64,000 nucleotides of DNA, taken from contig NZ_JACJSD010000005.1 of NCBI RefSeq assembly GCF_014697615.1, positions 1 to 64,000 on the forward strand. The letters are read 5' to 3'. The DNA is from Nostoc sp. FACHB-280 (GTDB lineage: Bacteria; Cyanobacteriota; Cyanobacteriia; Cyanobacteriales; Nostocaceae). The notes under the pieces were generated by a model. That model saw only the letters and a list, made by a program, of their open reading frames with translations. It searched no databases and was not told where the DNA came from. Made by a program: the position numbers and the translations under genes. This document shows, one piece after another, positions 28,977 to 38,529 of the stretch (its first letter is position 1; each line of letters opens with the position of its first letter).

Positions 28977-30167
28977 TTATGTATTTCTTGGTTTCCACTC
29001 TCCCTGATCATTATAGTTGGGTGAACCCTGGAAACCGGCAGCATTCCACATGGAATCAAAACAAGGTTTTAAAAGTTGAGGTACTACTAAATCATAATTA
29101 TCAATAATTACTTCTGGGATTACTAAAATATCTCTATCAATTGTATAAACTCTATTAACCATTCTGTATAAATTATTAACAGGCATATAGTAATTTTTGA
29201 CCCCAGTAATAGTTAAAAATATAAATATTGGTAGTCCAATATCTAGTTTTTTCAAAAGGTCTATATAATTTGGGATGGACTTAAGTAATTCATGTTCAAT
29301 ATAATCACCATATAGTATTTTTTGATTCTCTTCTCTATTTTCAGGTTGTTTCCATACAGCTTCAACAATACCATTTTTAAAAACTTGAAGATAAGTGTAA
29401 GTTTCACCCTCTTGACCCATAACACCATAATCAACACGTCCATCAAAGTTGTATCTTTTAGCTATATGCCTTGGTGATGAAATTGGTATAATAAATTTTG
29501 AGCAAGCATCTATCTGACTTAAGTCATAGATTTGGGAAGGATTCATCGAAGTAAATGGTATTAGATGAAGCATAACCATAGGTGAATCCTCATCATAAAA
29601 TGGAACAGGGGTTTCACCTGCAACTAAGTTTGCTATTCTACTTTCTCTAAATCTTCTGATTTTCTCGTTATTTGTATCCGAAAGATTGAAAGCAATTCTT
29701 AACTCATTTACATCCAAGCTATATTTTCCATTGGAACCCCTTGAGTAGAACCTATCATGACTTTTGAATGTTACACGATGAGGACTTATCCAACTTTTAT
29801 TGATTCTAATAATTACAATAAATTTTGAATTCGATAATCTAATAGGCTTGATAAATATATAAGGTAGTCTTGGTTCAAGTCCACTTCTGATGGTTTGTTC
29901 TAGTCCAAGGATTGTTTGATCGATATTATCAATTTCCAAACCTTGTATAGCTATAGCTATTCCCTGATTTTCTTCAATGCCATAAATTAAATCACCTCCA
30001 CTAGCATTTGCGAAAGATGAAACATCAGCCAAAAATTCTTTTTTATCAGTGTCAGAACCTCCTGGTAAATCACGTTTGTATTCAATTGTTCTACTTTCTG
30101 GAACTGAGTTATCTATTAAAACCTGAAAATCATTTTCAGTAATATCGTCAAGGTTTTTAGGGATCAT
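28977..30167 (-). CDS. AlbA_2 (Schlafen-like) DNA-binding domain protein
   Basis: The N-terminal 160 residues match the AlbA_2/Schlafen-type domain: ESRTIEYKRDLPG, the block FANASGGDLIYGIEE and the later RFYSRGSNGKYSLDVNELR. Such proteins are putative DNA- or RNA-binding regulators, and often occur in defence or mobile regions. The remaining 230 residues (LHLIPFTSMNPSQIYDLSQI and onwards) are a family-specific C-terminal domain of unknown function. It has a low-GC, AAT-rich composition compared with neighbouring uvrA, suggesting acquisition. It lies 45 bases downstream of uvrA in the same direction. Confidence 0.82.
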   Translation of the reverse strand: MIPKNLDDITENDFQVLIDNSVPESRTIEYKRDLPGGSDTDKKEFLADVSSFANASGGDLIYGIEENQGIAIAIQGLEIDNIDQTILGLEQTIRSGLEPRLPYIFIKPIRLSNSKFIVIIRINKSWISPHRVTFKSHDRFYSRGSNGKYSLDVNELRIAFNLSDTNNEKIRRFRESRIANLVAGETPVPFYDEDSPMVMLHLIPFTSMNPSQIYDLSQIDACSKFIIPISSPRHIAKRYNFDGRVDYGVMGQEGETYTYLQVFKNGIVEAVWKQPENREENQKILYGDYIEHELLKSIPNYIDLLKKLDIGLPIFIFLTITGVKNYYMPVNNLYRMVNRVYTIDRDILVIPEVIIDNYDLVVPQLLKPCFDSMWNAAGFQGSPNYNDQGEWKPRNT

Positions 30168-30212
30168 TCTGTTTTTTACCTTGTATAAATATGGATTTAA
30201 TTACAAAAAATT

Positions 30213-33098
30213 CTAATTTTTCATCGCCGGATACTGTTTTAAAACCTGCTGTAAATATTGCCCCGTATAAGACTTGGGATTTCTCGCCACATCTTCCGGT
30301 GTTCCAAAAGCAATGACTTCGCCACCTTTATCCCCACCTTCTGGCCCTAAATCTATTACCCAGTCAGCACAACGAATTACATCTAAATTGTGTTCAATGA
30401 CTAAAATTGAATTACCTTTATCTACCAATCTTTGCAAGACATCTAATAATTTATGCACATCATAAAAAGATAACCCCGTAGTGGGTTCATCAATTAAATA
30501 CAGTGTTTTACCAGTGGCGCGACGAGATAATTCTGTGGCTAATTTGACGCGCTGTGCTTCACCACCAGATAAAGTTGTTGCGGGTTGTCCTAGTTGAACG
30601 TAACCCAAGCCAACATCAACTAATGTTTGTAATCTTGTAACGGCTTTGGGGATGTTTTGAAAAAAGTCTAAACTTTCCTCAACTGTCATATTGAGAACAT
30701 CAGAAATAGATTTATCTTTGTACTTCACTTGCAAAGTATCGCGGTTATATCTTGCACCTTTACAAACTTCGCACTGTACATACACATCAGGTAAGAAATT
30801 CATTTCAATGACATTGACACCTTGTCCACTGCAAGCTTCGCAACGTCCACCTTTAACGTTAAAAGAAAATTGTCCGGGTTTATAACCTCTGGCTTTGGCT
30901 TCGACAGTTTGCGAAAATACATCCCGAATTACATCAAAAACCCCTGTGTAAGTTGCTGGGTTAGAACGTGGTGTGCGTCCGATGGGAGATTGGTCTATGA
31001 CAATGGCTTTATCTACTGCATTTAAGCCTTGAATTTTTTCTAATTGTTTCGGTAAAGGTACTTTTTTGGTGAGATGGTGTTGTAGAGATGGGTAGAGTAA
31101 TTCGTTAATTAAAGTCGATTTACCAGAACCAGAAACACCAGTTACAGCCACAAGTTTACCAAGGGGAATTTCCACATCAATATTTCTTAAATTGTTGCGA
31201 TGGGCATTTTTAATAATTAAACTGCGTCCATTCCCTTCGCGGCGTTCTGCTGGTGTTTGTATAACTTTTCTACCAGATAAATATGCACCTGTTAAGGATT
31301 TTTCTGCTGTTAATAATGCTGGTAAATCACCTTGGGCAATGATATGTCCGCCATGAATACCTGCGCCAGGTCCAATATCAACTAAATAGTCAGCCGCACG
31401 GATGGTTTCTTCATCATGCTCAACCACAATTAAAGTATTACCTAAATCGCGTAATTTAATTAAAGTTTTAAGCAATCTCCCGTTATCTCGTTGATGCAAA
31501 CCAATGCTTGGTTCGTCTAAAACGTAGAGAACTCCTGTTAAGCCAGAACCGATTTGTGTGGCGAGGCGAATGCGTTGTGCTTCCCCACCCGAAAGAGTCA
31601 TGGCGGGACGGTCAAGGGTGAGATAATCTAAGCCAACATCTAATAAAAATTGCAATCTAGCTCTTATTTCTCGTAATACTAAATCGGCAATTTGCATCTG
31701 ACGATCGCTTAATTTTAACTGTTCAACTCGCTCCCGACAATCTCTAATCGATACGCCTGTTAAATCTAAAATTCCATATTGTCCCAACTTCACCGCTAAG
31801 GCTTCCGGTTTCAACCGTTTTCCACCGCAAACTTCACAAGGTTGGTCAATTAAATACTGTTCTAATTTTTGTTTAACTAACTCCGAACCACCCTCGTATT
31901 GCCGTTGTAATATTGGCAAAACACCTTTAAATTGAGTTTTCGCATTTTCTTTGTTATTTTCTTCACCATTTAAAATAATTTGCTGTTGTTCTGCTGACAA
32001 CTTACTCCAATGGGTTTGTAATTCAAAACCGTGCGCTTGACCCAAACTATACAGCAGTTCCAAATAATAAGAATTTTCCTTTTCTGACCAAGGTGCGATC
32101 GCAGCGTAGACTGGTGCTTCAGGGTCAGGTATCACCAACTCCGCCGAAAATCTTCTTAAAGTCCCAATACCGTGACAGTGAGGACAAGCGCCATAAGGAG
32201 AGTTAAACGAGAACAACCGTGGTGATAACTCTTCCATCACCGCGCCATGTTCAGGACAGGCGAAGTTCTCGGAAAATACCATTTCTTCGTCTTTCGCTTC
32301 TGGGTTCTCAGTAGCCGGACTGACCAGAATCGTAGCAATACCTTCAGATTGCTTTAAACACGTAGACAGAGAATCAACTAAACGCTCTTGTATACCGTCT
32401 TTTTTCACCAAACGGTCAATAACAACTTCTATAGTATGTGTAATATTTTTATCTAACTCAATCGAGTCTGACAGTTCCCGCACTTCGCCATCAACCCGTA
32501 TCCGCACAAAACCTTGGGAAGCCAAACTAGATAGCAGCTTGCGATGTGTGCCTTTTTTACCCCGCACCACAGGCGCAAGAATTTGAAACTTGGTGCGGTC
32601 TGGTAAGTCCATAATGCGGTCTACCATCTCATCTATAGTTTGGGGCGCAATACAGCGATCGCATATGGGACAATGGGGTTCACCAGCCCGACCAAACAAC
32701 AGCCGCAAATAGTCGTAAATTTCCGTTACTGTCCCCACAGTGGAACGGGGGTTGTGAGATGTCGATTTTTGGTCAATGGATATCGCCGGACTTAAACCTT
32801 CAATGGCTTCCACATCCGGCTTATTTAACTGTCCTAAAAATTGTCTGGCGTAAGCACTGAGAGATTCGACATAACGCCGTTGACCCTCAGCAAAAATCGT
32901 ATCAAATGCCAGCGAAGATTTACCCGAACCTGATACACCAGTGAATACTATCAGGCGATCGCGCGGCAACTCCAAGTCAATATTCTTCAGATTATGCTGC
33001 CTCGCACCCCGAATCCTAATGGTATTTTGACTATTCTGGCTAGTTTGGGGAAGATGTCCATTGAGAAGGGATGCGGCGGCTAACTTGTTATCTGACAT
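30213..33098 (-). CDS. uvrA: Excinuclease ABC subunit A
   Basis: UvrA is the damage-recognition ATPase of nucleotide excision repair; it loads UvrB at lesions. The product has two ABC ATPase modules: Walker A GVSGSGKSSLAFDT and GVSGSGKSTLINEL, with signatures LSGGEAQRIRLATQIG and LSGGEAQRVKLATELS. Zinc-binding cysteine clusters include CPICDRC, CEVCGGKR and CEACSGQG/CEVCKGARY. The start was set at ATG 33098 (MSDNKLAAAS) because relatives begin there; an in-frame GTG at 33161 would add 21 residues. No clear ribosome binding site distinguishes the two. It is a single-gene unit, divergent from the Uma2 gene. Confidence 0.96.
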   Translation of the reverse strand: MSDNKLAAASLLNGHLPQTSQNSQNTIRIRGARQHNLKNIDLELPRDRLIVFTGVSGSGKSSLAFDTIFAEGQRRYVESLSAYARQFLGQLNKPDVEAIEGLSPAISIDQKSTSHNPRSTVGTVTEIYDYLRLLFGRAGEPHCPICDRCIAPQTIDEMVDRIMDLPDRTKFQILAPVVRGKKGTHRKLLSSLASQGFVRIRVDGEVRELSDSIELDKNITHTIEVVIDRLVKKDGIQERLVDSLSTCLKQSEGIATILVSPATENPEAKDEEMVFSENFACPEHGAVMEELSPRLFSFNSPYGACPHCHGIGTLRRFSAELVIPDPEAPVYAAIAPWSEKENSYYLELLYSLGQAHGFELQTHWSKLSAEQQQIILNGEENNKENAKTQFKGVLPILQRQYEGGSELVKQKLEQYLIDQPCEVCGGKRLKPEALAVKLGQYGILDLTGVSIRDCRERVEQLKLSDRQMQIADLVLREIRARLQFLLDVGLDYLTLDRPAMTLSGGEAQRIRLATQIGSGLTGVLYVLDEPSIGLHQRDNGRLLKTLIKLRDLGNTLIVVEHDEETIRAADYLVDIGPGAGIHGGHIIAQGDLPALLTAEKSLTGAYLSGRKVIQTPAERREGNGRSLIIKNAHRNNLRNIDVEIPLGKLVAVTGVSGSGKSTLINELLYPSLQHHLTKKVPLPKQLEKIQGLNAVDKAIVIDQSPIGRTPRSNPATYTGVFDVIRDVFSQTVEAKARGYKPGQFSFNVKGGRCEACSGQGVNVIEMNFLPDVYVQCEVCKGARYNRDTLQVKYKDKSISDVLNMTVEESLDFFQNIPKAVTRLQTLVDVGLGYVQLGQPATTLSGGEAQRVKLATELSRRATGKTLYLIDEPTTGLSFYDVHKLLDVLQRLVDKGNSILVIEHNLDVIRCADWVIDLGPEGGDKGGEVIAFGTPEDVARNPKSYTGQYLQQVLKQYPAMKN

Positions 33099-33281
33099 AT
33101 TGGCAGGCTGATAAGTGGGAGGCAGTATGAAACAGTTCTTAATAATACTATTTTTACTCACCTAATACCAGAACAATAGTACTATTTTAAGTAGTGATTG
33201 CCCATATTACTACTACAGACATCCTCCCGTGTCTGCTAATTTAAAAGCATCACAATTAAACATCGTGCTGAGGGCGAAGCT

Positions 33282-34001
33282 ATGGTAACGCAAATCCAAC
33301 CGCAGACCCAACCAGAAGTTATCTACCCAGATAGTGACGGACAACCAGTGGCGAATAACACCATACAGTTTCGATGGATTGTCGAAATAAAACAAAATAT
33401 CGATTGGCTATTTGCGTCTGATCCTAACGTATTTGTGGCTGGAGACTTGTTTTGGTATCCCGTTGAAGGTCGCAATAAGATTTTCAATGCGCCTGATGTT
33501 ATGGTCGTTCTTGGTAGACCTAAAGGAGATAGATTATCTTACCTGCAATGGAAAGAAGGCGGGACTCCTCCCCAGGTAGTATTTGAAATCCTTTCACCTA
33601 GTAATACTCAAGTTGAAATGGACAAAAAATTACTTTTCTATGATCGTTATGGTGTAGAAGAGTATTACATTTACGACCCTGACAGCAATAACTTACAAGG
33701 TTGGTTACGTAGTGAAGATGGATTAGATGTCATCCCGCAGATGGAAGATTGGGTGAGTCCCCGGTTAAAAATTCGCTTTGTACCATCTCCAGAAGATTTA
33801 CAACTTTATCGTCCCGATGGAGAACGTTTTTCAAGCTATGCAGAAATTTCCCAACGGTTAGAACAAGAACACAAACGTGCCGAACAAGCAGAACAAGCAA
33901 GACGCAATGCTATTCCTCAACTTTTACAAATGGGTTTAAGCATAGAACAAGTCGCCCAAGCTTTGAGTTTATCTGTGGAAGAAGTGCAAAGGATGTCTTA
34001 A
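33282..34001 (+). CDS. Uma2-family (DUF820) putative restriction-endonuclease-fold protein
   Basis: A 239-residue member of the Uma2 family, greatly expanded in cyanobacteria and built on a PD-(D/E)xK nuclease fold. The family core is clear: NAPDVMVVLGRPKGDR, PPQVVFEILSPSN and KLLFYDRYGVEEYYIYDP. The C terminus is a Gln/Glu/Arg-rich helix and a short helix-turn-helix-like end (MGLSIEQVAQALSLSVEEVQ). Physiological role is unknown for the family. It is a single-gene unit. Confidence 0.9.
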   Translation: MVTQIQPQTQPEVIYPDSDGQPVANNTIQFRWIVEIKQNIDWLFASDPNVFVAGDLFWYPVEGRNKIFNAPDVMVVLGRPKGDRLSYLQWKEGGTPPQVVFEILSPSNTQVEMDKKLLFYDRYGVEEYYIYDPDSNNLQGWLRSEDGLDVIPQMEDWVSPRLKIRFVPSPEDLQLYRPDGERFSSYAEISQRLEQEHKRAEQAEQARRNAIPQLLQMGLSIEQVAQALSLSVEEVQRMS

Positions 34002-34466
34002 GACATTGTTCACCAGCCGGGAAAGATAAATTGCAAGTCACTTGACCATCACTAGCGCGATCGCTTTATTTATGGCAACAATATCTGAAATATCGGTCTT
34101 TCTGTCTCGGCAAAATTTGTCTATCTGCTCATTTCTCGCTGTAGCTGATGTTTAAATCTGCGAAAAATACTGATTTCAATTGTTATATTAAGTTTTATAA
34201 CTATTAGACGAAATTCTCTCCAATGATAGATGTCTTCATTAGAATTTAAACTGTGTCAAGTTATAAACAAGATCGGATTACTACACTACCGTTTCCGAGA
34301 AAATTGCGATTTACTGAACGTAGAAAGAAAGAGGTTCTGATTTAAACAGTTACTTTAATGTCCTATTGTACCTTAGTCAGAACAAGATTTTTCCGGTACG
34401 TGTGGTTGTCACGTTGTATATATTCATCAGAAAGGTGAATAACCTCAATAACATAGAGGCTAAACC
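34002..34466. other. Intergenic region, no gene recognised
   Basis: A 465-base AT-rich gap. One HIP1 site lies near 34060. A CCTC/GAGG mini-hairpin sits just before the start of the next gene. Nothing else stands out. Confidence 0.45.
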
Positions 34467-34844
34467 ATGAAGGTATTCGATAATACCACAAAAAAAATTT
34501 TTCTGGCAAGCTGGGTTTCACTCAATTCGGCAGAGGTTAGCAAAACCTATGTAACCCAGTTACACCATCCTAGTTCTCACTCAGGCTTTGATATTTTATT
34601 ACCCCTGCGGCAGTGGTTAAATAATATAGAAGTCCGCGATCGCGAATTAGCTCATCGTTTGTGTAAACTGATCCCCTCTCAATGTCCTTTTGAACGCGAT
34701 ATCAAATTATTCGGCAAAACCATCCTACACATCCCGCCAATGTGCAAACTCAATCCTTTATATGAGGAAGTCGTGAGTTTGCGTTTCCGCGCCTTGTGCT
34801 ACTTAGCAGATGAATGCGGCGAGGATGTTTCCCAGTACTGTTAA
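34467..34844 (+). CDS. Mo-dependent nitrogenase C-terminal family protein
   Basis: A 125-residue protein matching the small family named after the C terminus of a Mo-dependent nitrogenase-linked protein, common in cyanobacteria. The conserved core is PLRQWLNNIEVRDRELAHRL followed by KLIPSQCPFERDIKLFG, CKLNPLYEEVVSLRFRALCY and LADECGED. Four conserved cysteines suggest metal or cluster binding, but no function is established. It also occurs in cyanobacteria outside nif clusters; no nif gene is in the window. GAGG precedes the ATG at 34467. Confidence 0.85.
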   Translation: MKVFDNTTKKIFLASWVSLNSAEVSKTYVTQLHHPSSHSGFDILLPLRQWLNNIEVRDRELAHRLCKLIPSQCPFERDIKLFGKTILHIPPMCKLNPLYEEVVSLRFRALCYLADECGEDVSQYC

Positions 34845-34866
34845 TACAAGTCAATATTCAATGCTC

Positions 34867-34910
34867 AATAGTCCATAGTCGAAGTTAATTACTCTTGACT
34901 ATGGACTATT
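34867..34910. repeat. Perfect 14-bp inverted repeat after the Mo-nitrogenase C-terminal family gene
   Basis: AATAGTCCATAGTC (34867-34880) and GACTATGGACTATT (34897-34910) form a hairpin with a 16-base loop 22 bases past the stop. It is followed by GATTTTTGAC. It may serve as a terminator, but the sequence type (AGTCAATAGTC-like) also occurs as dispersed repeats. Confidence 0.6.
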
Positions 34911-34926
34911 GATTTTTGACTACTAT

Positions 34927-34980
34927 GGCAGTCGACGTATAGGTTTAAAAAGCACGAACGCCAAGCATAGTAGGACTTTG
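34927..34980. repeat. Dispersed noncoding repeat, copy 1
   Basis: GGCAGTCGACGTATAGGT, then TTAAAAAGCACGAACGCCAA and GCATAGTAGGACTTT. It aligns with 57731-57790 (copy 2), which has the same order of blocks with point changes and a small insertion. Confidence 0.55.
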
Positions 34981-35001
34981 ATTTATACATATCTTGCACC
35001 A

Positions 35002-35117
35002 GGCGACTAGAAGTCGCGGCTACACAGGCAAAACCCGCCTATGCGGGTTAAGAATCTTTATTTTCTTTTAGTCCGCGCAGGCGGACTTTGTTTGTATAGC
35101 CGTGGTTTCTAATCGCT
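35002..35117. repeat. REP doublet (non-autonomous copy of the RAYT-associated palindrome)
   Basis: Left arm GGCGACTAGAAGTCGCGGCT with hairpin AACCCGCCTATGCGGGTT; right arm hairpin AGTCCGCGCAGGCGGACT and end AGCCGTGGTTTCTAATCGC. Order and sequence match the unit at 50228-50351 next to the Y1 transposase. It contains no gene, so it would need the transposase in trans. Confidence 0.8.
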
Positions 35118-35157
35118 AGGGCTAGGTGTAATATTGTAAGTTTACCTTCTGCCATAT

Positions 35158-37104
35158 CTATTTTTTCTGCCATTTACGGATTGCTTCTTGAGCATCTTCA
35201 TACACAGATGTCTCTTCTGGAACTAAGGTGGCGGTGGTAATGGCAGATTGGAGATCACCTTCAGCAGCACGAGTTTTTGCTAGGTCTAAGATTTTCTCGC
35301 TCCATTTATTGATTGATTTTTGAGCCAGATCAAATCCTGGCTGACCCTGGGGAACGCGCTTGGCTACTTCAATGGCACGATTGTATGTAGAGGCTTGCCC
35401 TGGCTTAATTAAGGCATTAGCCGCATCTAATAAAGTTTTGTTAGCGAGATATTGCTTGGCTTCTTGTCGCCACTGTTTAATTACTGTTTGAGCTTGGGGA
35501 TAAAGGGAGCTTTCTTTACTGATGAGTTGTGCGGCGGCGATCGCATTGGTATATTGTCTTTGCTTGGCACGACCCTCGGCTAAATTGAGGATCATGTTAC
35601 TCCAAATATTGATATTTTCTTGGGCTTGTTCGTAAAGCGGTTCACCTGGCGGAATTTTTCTGGCTGTGGCGATCGCTAAACTCAAATCACTGGCTTGAGT
35701 TTGTCTAAGAGACATTTTCGCCAAATCTAATACAGCTTGATTGCGGTTCTTCGACTCAGAAAGAGAAGCTATTTGAGCAGCAGACTGATTTTTTGCAGGA
35801 ACTACTTGTTCATGTTCATGGGACTTTGCTGATAAAGCCTCTCGACCTGCCACAAACTTTTCTTGATTGCGAAGAAAGACCACTGTCACTACAGCTACTA
35901 TTAACATCACACCACCGCCCCAAAAGAAAAATTGTTGCCACCATAAGGTGTTGGCTTTTTTCTGAGGTAAACGTGAGATGTAAGGTTGAGGAACATCGGG
36001 AATGAATCTCCCTGCACTTGTTTCTGAAGCAGGAATCGCTAATTGCCCTTGCTGGTTGCTATATTCTTCGTTAGTGATTAAGTCGGGTGATAGAGAAAGT
36101 TGTGGTTCTCCTAAATTGAAACTGGGAAACTTCAAATCTGGTAATCTGGCAGCAACAGCTGACTGTAAAACCGATGCTTCTCCCCAAATCCCAATATGCG
36201 GCGAATTTACGGGATTTTTGGTTGATGTTGGCGCTAAGGGGGGAGCCGCCAAAGCCACAGCAAAGTTTTCTTCAGGAAAAATACTACCTTCAGCTTCAGT
36301 TGTCTCTAATTCATGGGGTGCGGCTTCTGTTGGTTCTAGTGTGCTGGGAACTTCTGTAACTGAATGATTCACCTCTGGCTGTGGCAAGATGACAAAAGAT
36401 TTAGCAGGTAATACCGCCACTGGATTTTGTGTCGGTCGCCAATAGTGTTGGCATAATTCTGGGGTGAACACATTTAAATAGCTGTTTAAATCTGCCAAAC
36501 TGCTGCCATGACCAGAACGTAATGCAGCCAACAAAGCCGCAGTAAAAAATCCGTAACCTAGCTCACTACTTTCACGGGAAAATTGTTCTGGTTCGCAAGA
36601 CAGAATTGTTGCTAATTGTAATTCTTGCGCTATTTCAATGGTTTCTTGTCCAACGGTTGCATCTGCTTGTGTACTGGAAGCGCGGTTAATATCAAGCAGC
36701 ACTAAAGCATTCAGTTCAGCTATATGGAGACTTTGCAAGAGCGATCGCATTTCGATGGCGGTTTCCTGCATCAACTCAGGATTGCCTTCTACTGGCATCA
36801 AGTAATCTTGGCTTGCATGGTTAACACCATAACCACTAAAGAAAAACCACAGATAATCCCCTGGTTGCCAACAAGCTGCTGCTAAATCTTCTAACAACAG
36901 CAGAATATTGTCTTTTGTGGGATAGGTAGACCTATCACCAATTGGCGGCGAAGTATCTGTCATTAATAGACAGCGTTGGGGAGAAAAACCTGCTTCTTGA
37001 ACCAAAAAATCTTTTAGCGCCTCGGCATCGGCTTGGGCGCAACGTAAAGGTTGAAAAAATTGATATTGATTGATGCCGATTGCGATCGCCCAGTGATTTG
37101 CCAT
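35158..37104 (-). CDS. Caspase-family (orthocaspase-like) protein lacking the catalytic His-Cys dyad, membrane-anchored
   Basis: Residues 1-230 form a caspase p20-like domain beginning HWAIAIGINQYQFFQPLRCA. The catalytic His position holds Tyr (Y92 in FFFSGYGVNHASQDYLMP) and the catalytic Cys position holds Asn (N140 in LVLLDINRAS). The protein should therefore not be a protease; Tyr/Asn variants have been reported among cyanobacterial orthocaspases. A Pro/Glu-rich linker follows, then a membrane helix around residues 393-412 (WGGGVMLIVAVVTVVFL). The C terminus, 450-648, holds about four helical repeats of the form LAKxxxxxGxxxxAIxxAxxVP...YxxAQxxIxKW. It probably acts as an anchored scaffold. 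It is a single-gene unit, divergent from the next gene. Confidence 0.87.
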   Translation of the reverse strand: MANHWAIAIGINQYQFFQPLRCAQADAEALKDFLVQEAGFSPQRCLLMTDTSPPIGDRSTYPTKDNILLLLEDLAAACWQPGDYLWFFFSGYGVNHASQDYLMPVEGNPELMQETAIEMRSLLQSLHIAELNALVLLDINRASSTQADATVGQETIEIAQELQLATILSCEPEQFSRESSELGYGFFTAALLAALRSGHGSSLADLNSYLNVFTPELCQHYWRPTQNPVAVLPAKSFVILPQPEVNHSVTEVPSTLEPTEAAPHELETTEAEGSIFPEENFAVALAAPPLAPTSTKNPVNSPHIGIWGEASVLQSAVAARLPDLKFPSFNLGEPQLSLSPDLITNEEYSNQQGQLAIPASETSAGRFIPDVPQPYISRLPQKKANTLWWQQFFFWGGGVMLIVAVVTVVFLRNQEKFVAGREALSAKSHEHEQVVPAKNQSAAQIASLSESKNRNQAVLDLAKMSLRQTQASDLSLAIATARKIPPGEPLYEQAQENINIWSNMILNLAEGRAKQRQYTNAIAAAQLISKESSLYPQAQTVIKQWRQEAKQYLANKTLLDAANALIKPGQASTYNRAIEVAKRVPQGQPGFDLAQKSINKWSEKILDLAKTRAAEGDLQSAITTATLVPEETSVYEDAQEAIRKWQKK

Positions 37105-37303
37105 CCCGCTATTTGTAGGTTGTGGTTGACTTGCCTAAAATTGCGGTTGGCTTTGCCGAAAGAACAAAGCTAACCTATGTCTTATAGCCTCGGAATTTCT
37201 CATGAAATCCCAAAGACTAAGTAATTTTTATTGCCTTTAATTTCAGTAAAAATTCTCAGACAATTCAATTACAGGCCATTAATTAGTAAGGAGCTTTCAG
37301 GTT

Positions 37304-37813
37304 ATGACCAAGAATGTTGCTAACCAACAATCATCGATCATTTCCTTTTTATTTATTAGCCAAGTTATCAAACAAATCCGGATATTTCCATTAATATTTT
37401 TGCTCTTTTCTAGCCTACCTGTATGGATTGTGGCAGAAGTAATTTCACCACAGATGGTAAGAGCTTACACAGCTAGAGTTGATTTAATTATTGATAGATT
37501 ACCTGATGAAAGCTATGAAACTACACTGCGGAGAGCCGAAGCTACAGCTAGAGCCGCCGCACAACGCAGTTTTGACCAGGATATATTAGCTACAGATGTA
37601 TCGATTATTGTCTCCGTACAGAGCTACGGTGCGATCGCACCAATTTTAGCTTTAGAAGTCAGCCGTACCCAATGGCGTTCCCGTCCTGATGCTCAACTTT
37701 GGGCGACTTACTTTAAAACCGCGCGATCGCTATTATTCTTTGAACAAACCCCAACCAACCCCGTCAATATCCCTCCCATCACCACCGTTGCACCAGCAAC
37801 CACCACACCGTAA
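37304..37813 (+). CDS. Secreted or anchored protein of unknown function
   Basis: Not a family I can name. The 169-residue protein has an N-terminal hydrophobic segment (IFPLIFLLFSSLPVWIVAEV, about residues 27-46) that may be a late signal peptide or anchor. It is followed by a soluble domain (RVDLIIDRLPDESYETTLRR and a region rich in Ala and Arg). The end is Pro/Thr-rich (PPITTVAPATTTP). AAGGAG lies just before the ATG at 37304. It is divergent from the caspase-like gene and followed by an STRR repeat and rpmF. Confidence 0.72.
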   Translation: MTKNVANQQSSIISFLFISQVIKQIRIFPLIFLLFSSLPVWIVAEVISPQMVRAYTARVDLIIDRLPDESYETTLRRAEATARAAAQRSFDQDILATDVSIIVSVQSYGAIAPILALEVSRTQWRSRPDAQLWATYFKTARSLLFFEQTPTNPVNIPPITTVAPATTTP

Positions 37814-37819
37814 GTTAAA

Positions 37820-37836
37820 AGTGCTGAGTGCTGAGT
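37820..37836. repeat. STRR-type heptamer tandem repeat (AGTGCTG)2
   Basis: Two AGTGCTG units plus AGT, followed by AAAAATACTAG, closely matching the repeat and flank at 21716. Confidence 0.7.
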
Positions 37837-37952
37837 AAAAATACTAGCCCCTAGCCTATAACCCCTAACTTGTAAATTACGCGTAGACCATTGCAGATGC
37901 AAAGAGATGGCTTAGAATAGAAAGGTTGTCAAAAATTGCGATATCCGCTACT

Positions 37953-38126
37953 ATGGCTGTCCCTAAGAAGAAAACATCTAAATCTAAACGCGATAAACGT
38001 CGAGCTACTTGGAGACATAAAGCTGCTGTTGAAGCTCAAAAAGCTTTGTCTCTGGGCAAGTCTATTTTGACTGGACGTTCTACATTTGTCTATCCTGCTG
38101 CTGAAGAAGAGGAAGAAGAATCATAA
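37953..38126 (+). CDS. rpmF: 50S ribosomal protein L32
   Basis: L32 is a small protein of the large ribosomal subunit. The 57-residue product starts [20 protein letters not shown], the hallmark of the family, and ends in an acidic tail typical of cyanobacteria. It lacks the four zinc-binding cysteines of some bacterial L32. The start was placed at ATG 37953, removing nine upstream residues of the open frame. It is a single-gene unit followed by a hairpin. Confidence 0.97.
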   Translation: MAVPKKKTSKSKRDKRRATWRHKAAVEAQKALSLGKSILTGRSTFVYPAAEEEEEES

Positions 38127-38529
38127 TTTCCGATTAGGAAAAACCCTAGCATCACCGAAGATTTGAGCGGTGACTTTTACCGCTCAGGCTTTCTAGTATT
38201 TCAGCAAAAGTTTTTCCGAAATTTCTTCTACTTATTAATAGTTTATGTCTATTGTGCAGCAAGTAATCGGATACATAAAAAATCGGTAATGAATAATTTG
38301 GAAAATCCATTATCCATTACCTATTACCCATGACTGATGATCAGATAATCATAATCACACAGTAAATTATCTGGATATCCTAACGATGTAGGTGTTCAGC
38401 AAAATTAATATTTCTTCTCTGTCTGAGTCTAGTTGTTCATACTCAGGCACTCTAGCACACTCAAAATCAGGTTTAGATCATCGTCTCGAAATAGCCAAGT
38501 GTTTCAATTAACCTAATTTTGCTGAGAAT
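38127..38529. other. Intergenic region after rpmF
   Basis: A 403-base gap. After the hairpin at 38165-38185, a short repeat-like region (AATGAATAATTTGGAAAATC, then CCATTATCCATTACC) lies near 38288-38325. I see no gene. Confidence 0.45.
38165..38185 (+). terminator. Probable rpmF terminator hairpin
   Basis: GAGCGGT (38165-38171) pairs with ACCGCTC (38179-38185) over a GACTTTT loop, 38 bases past the stop. The downstream T-content is modest (AGGCTTTCT). Confidence 0.5.
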
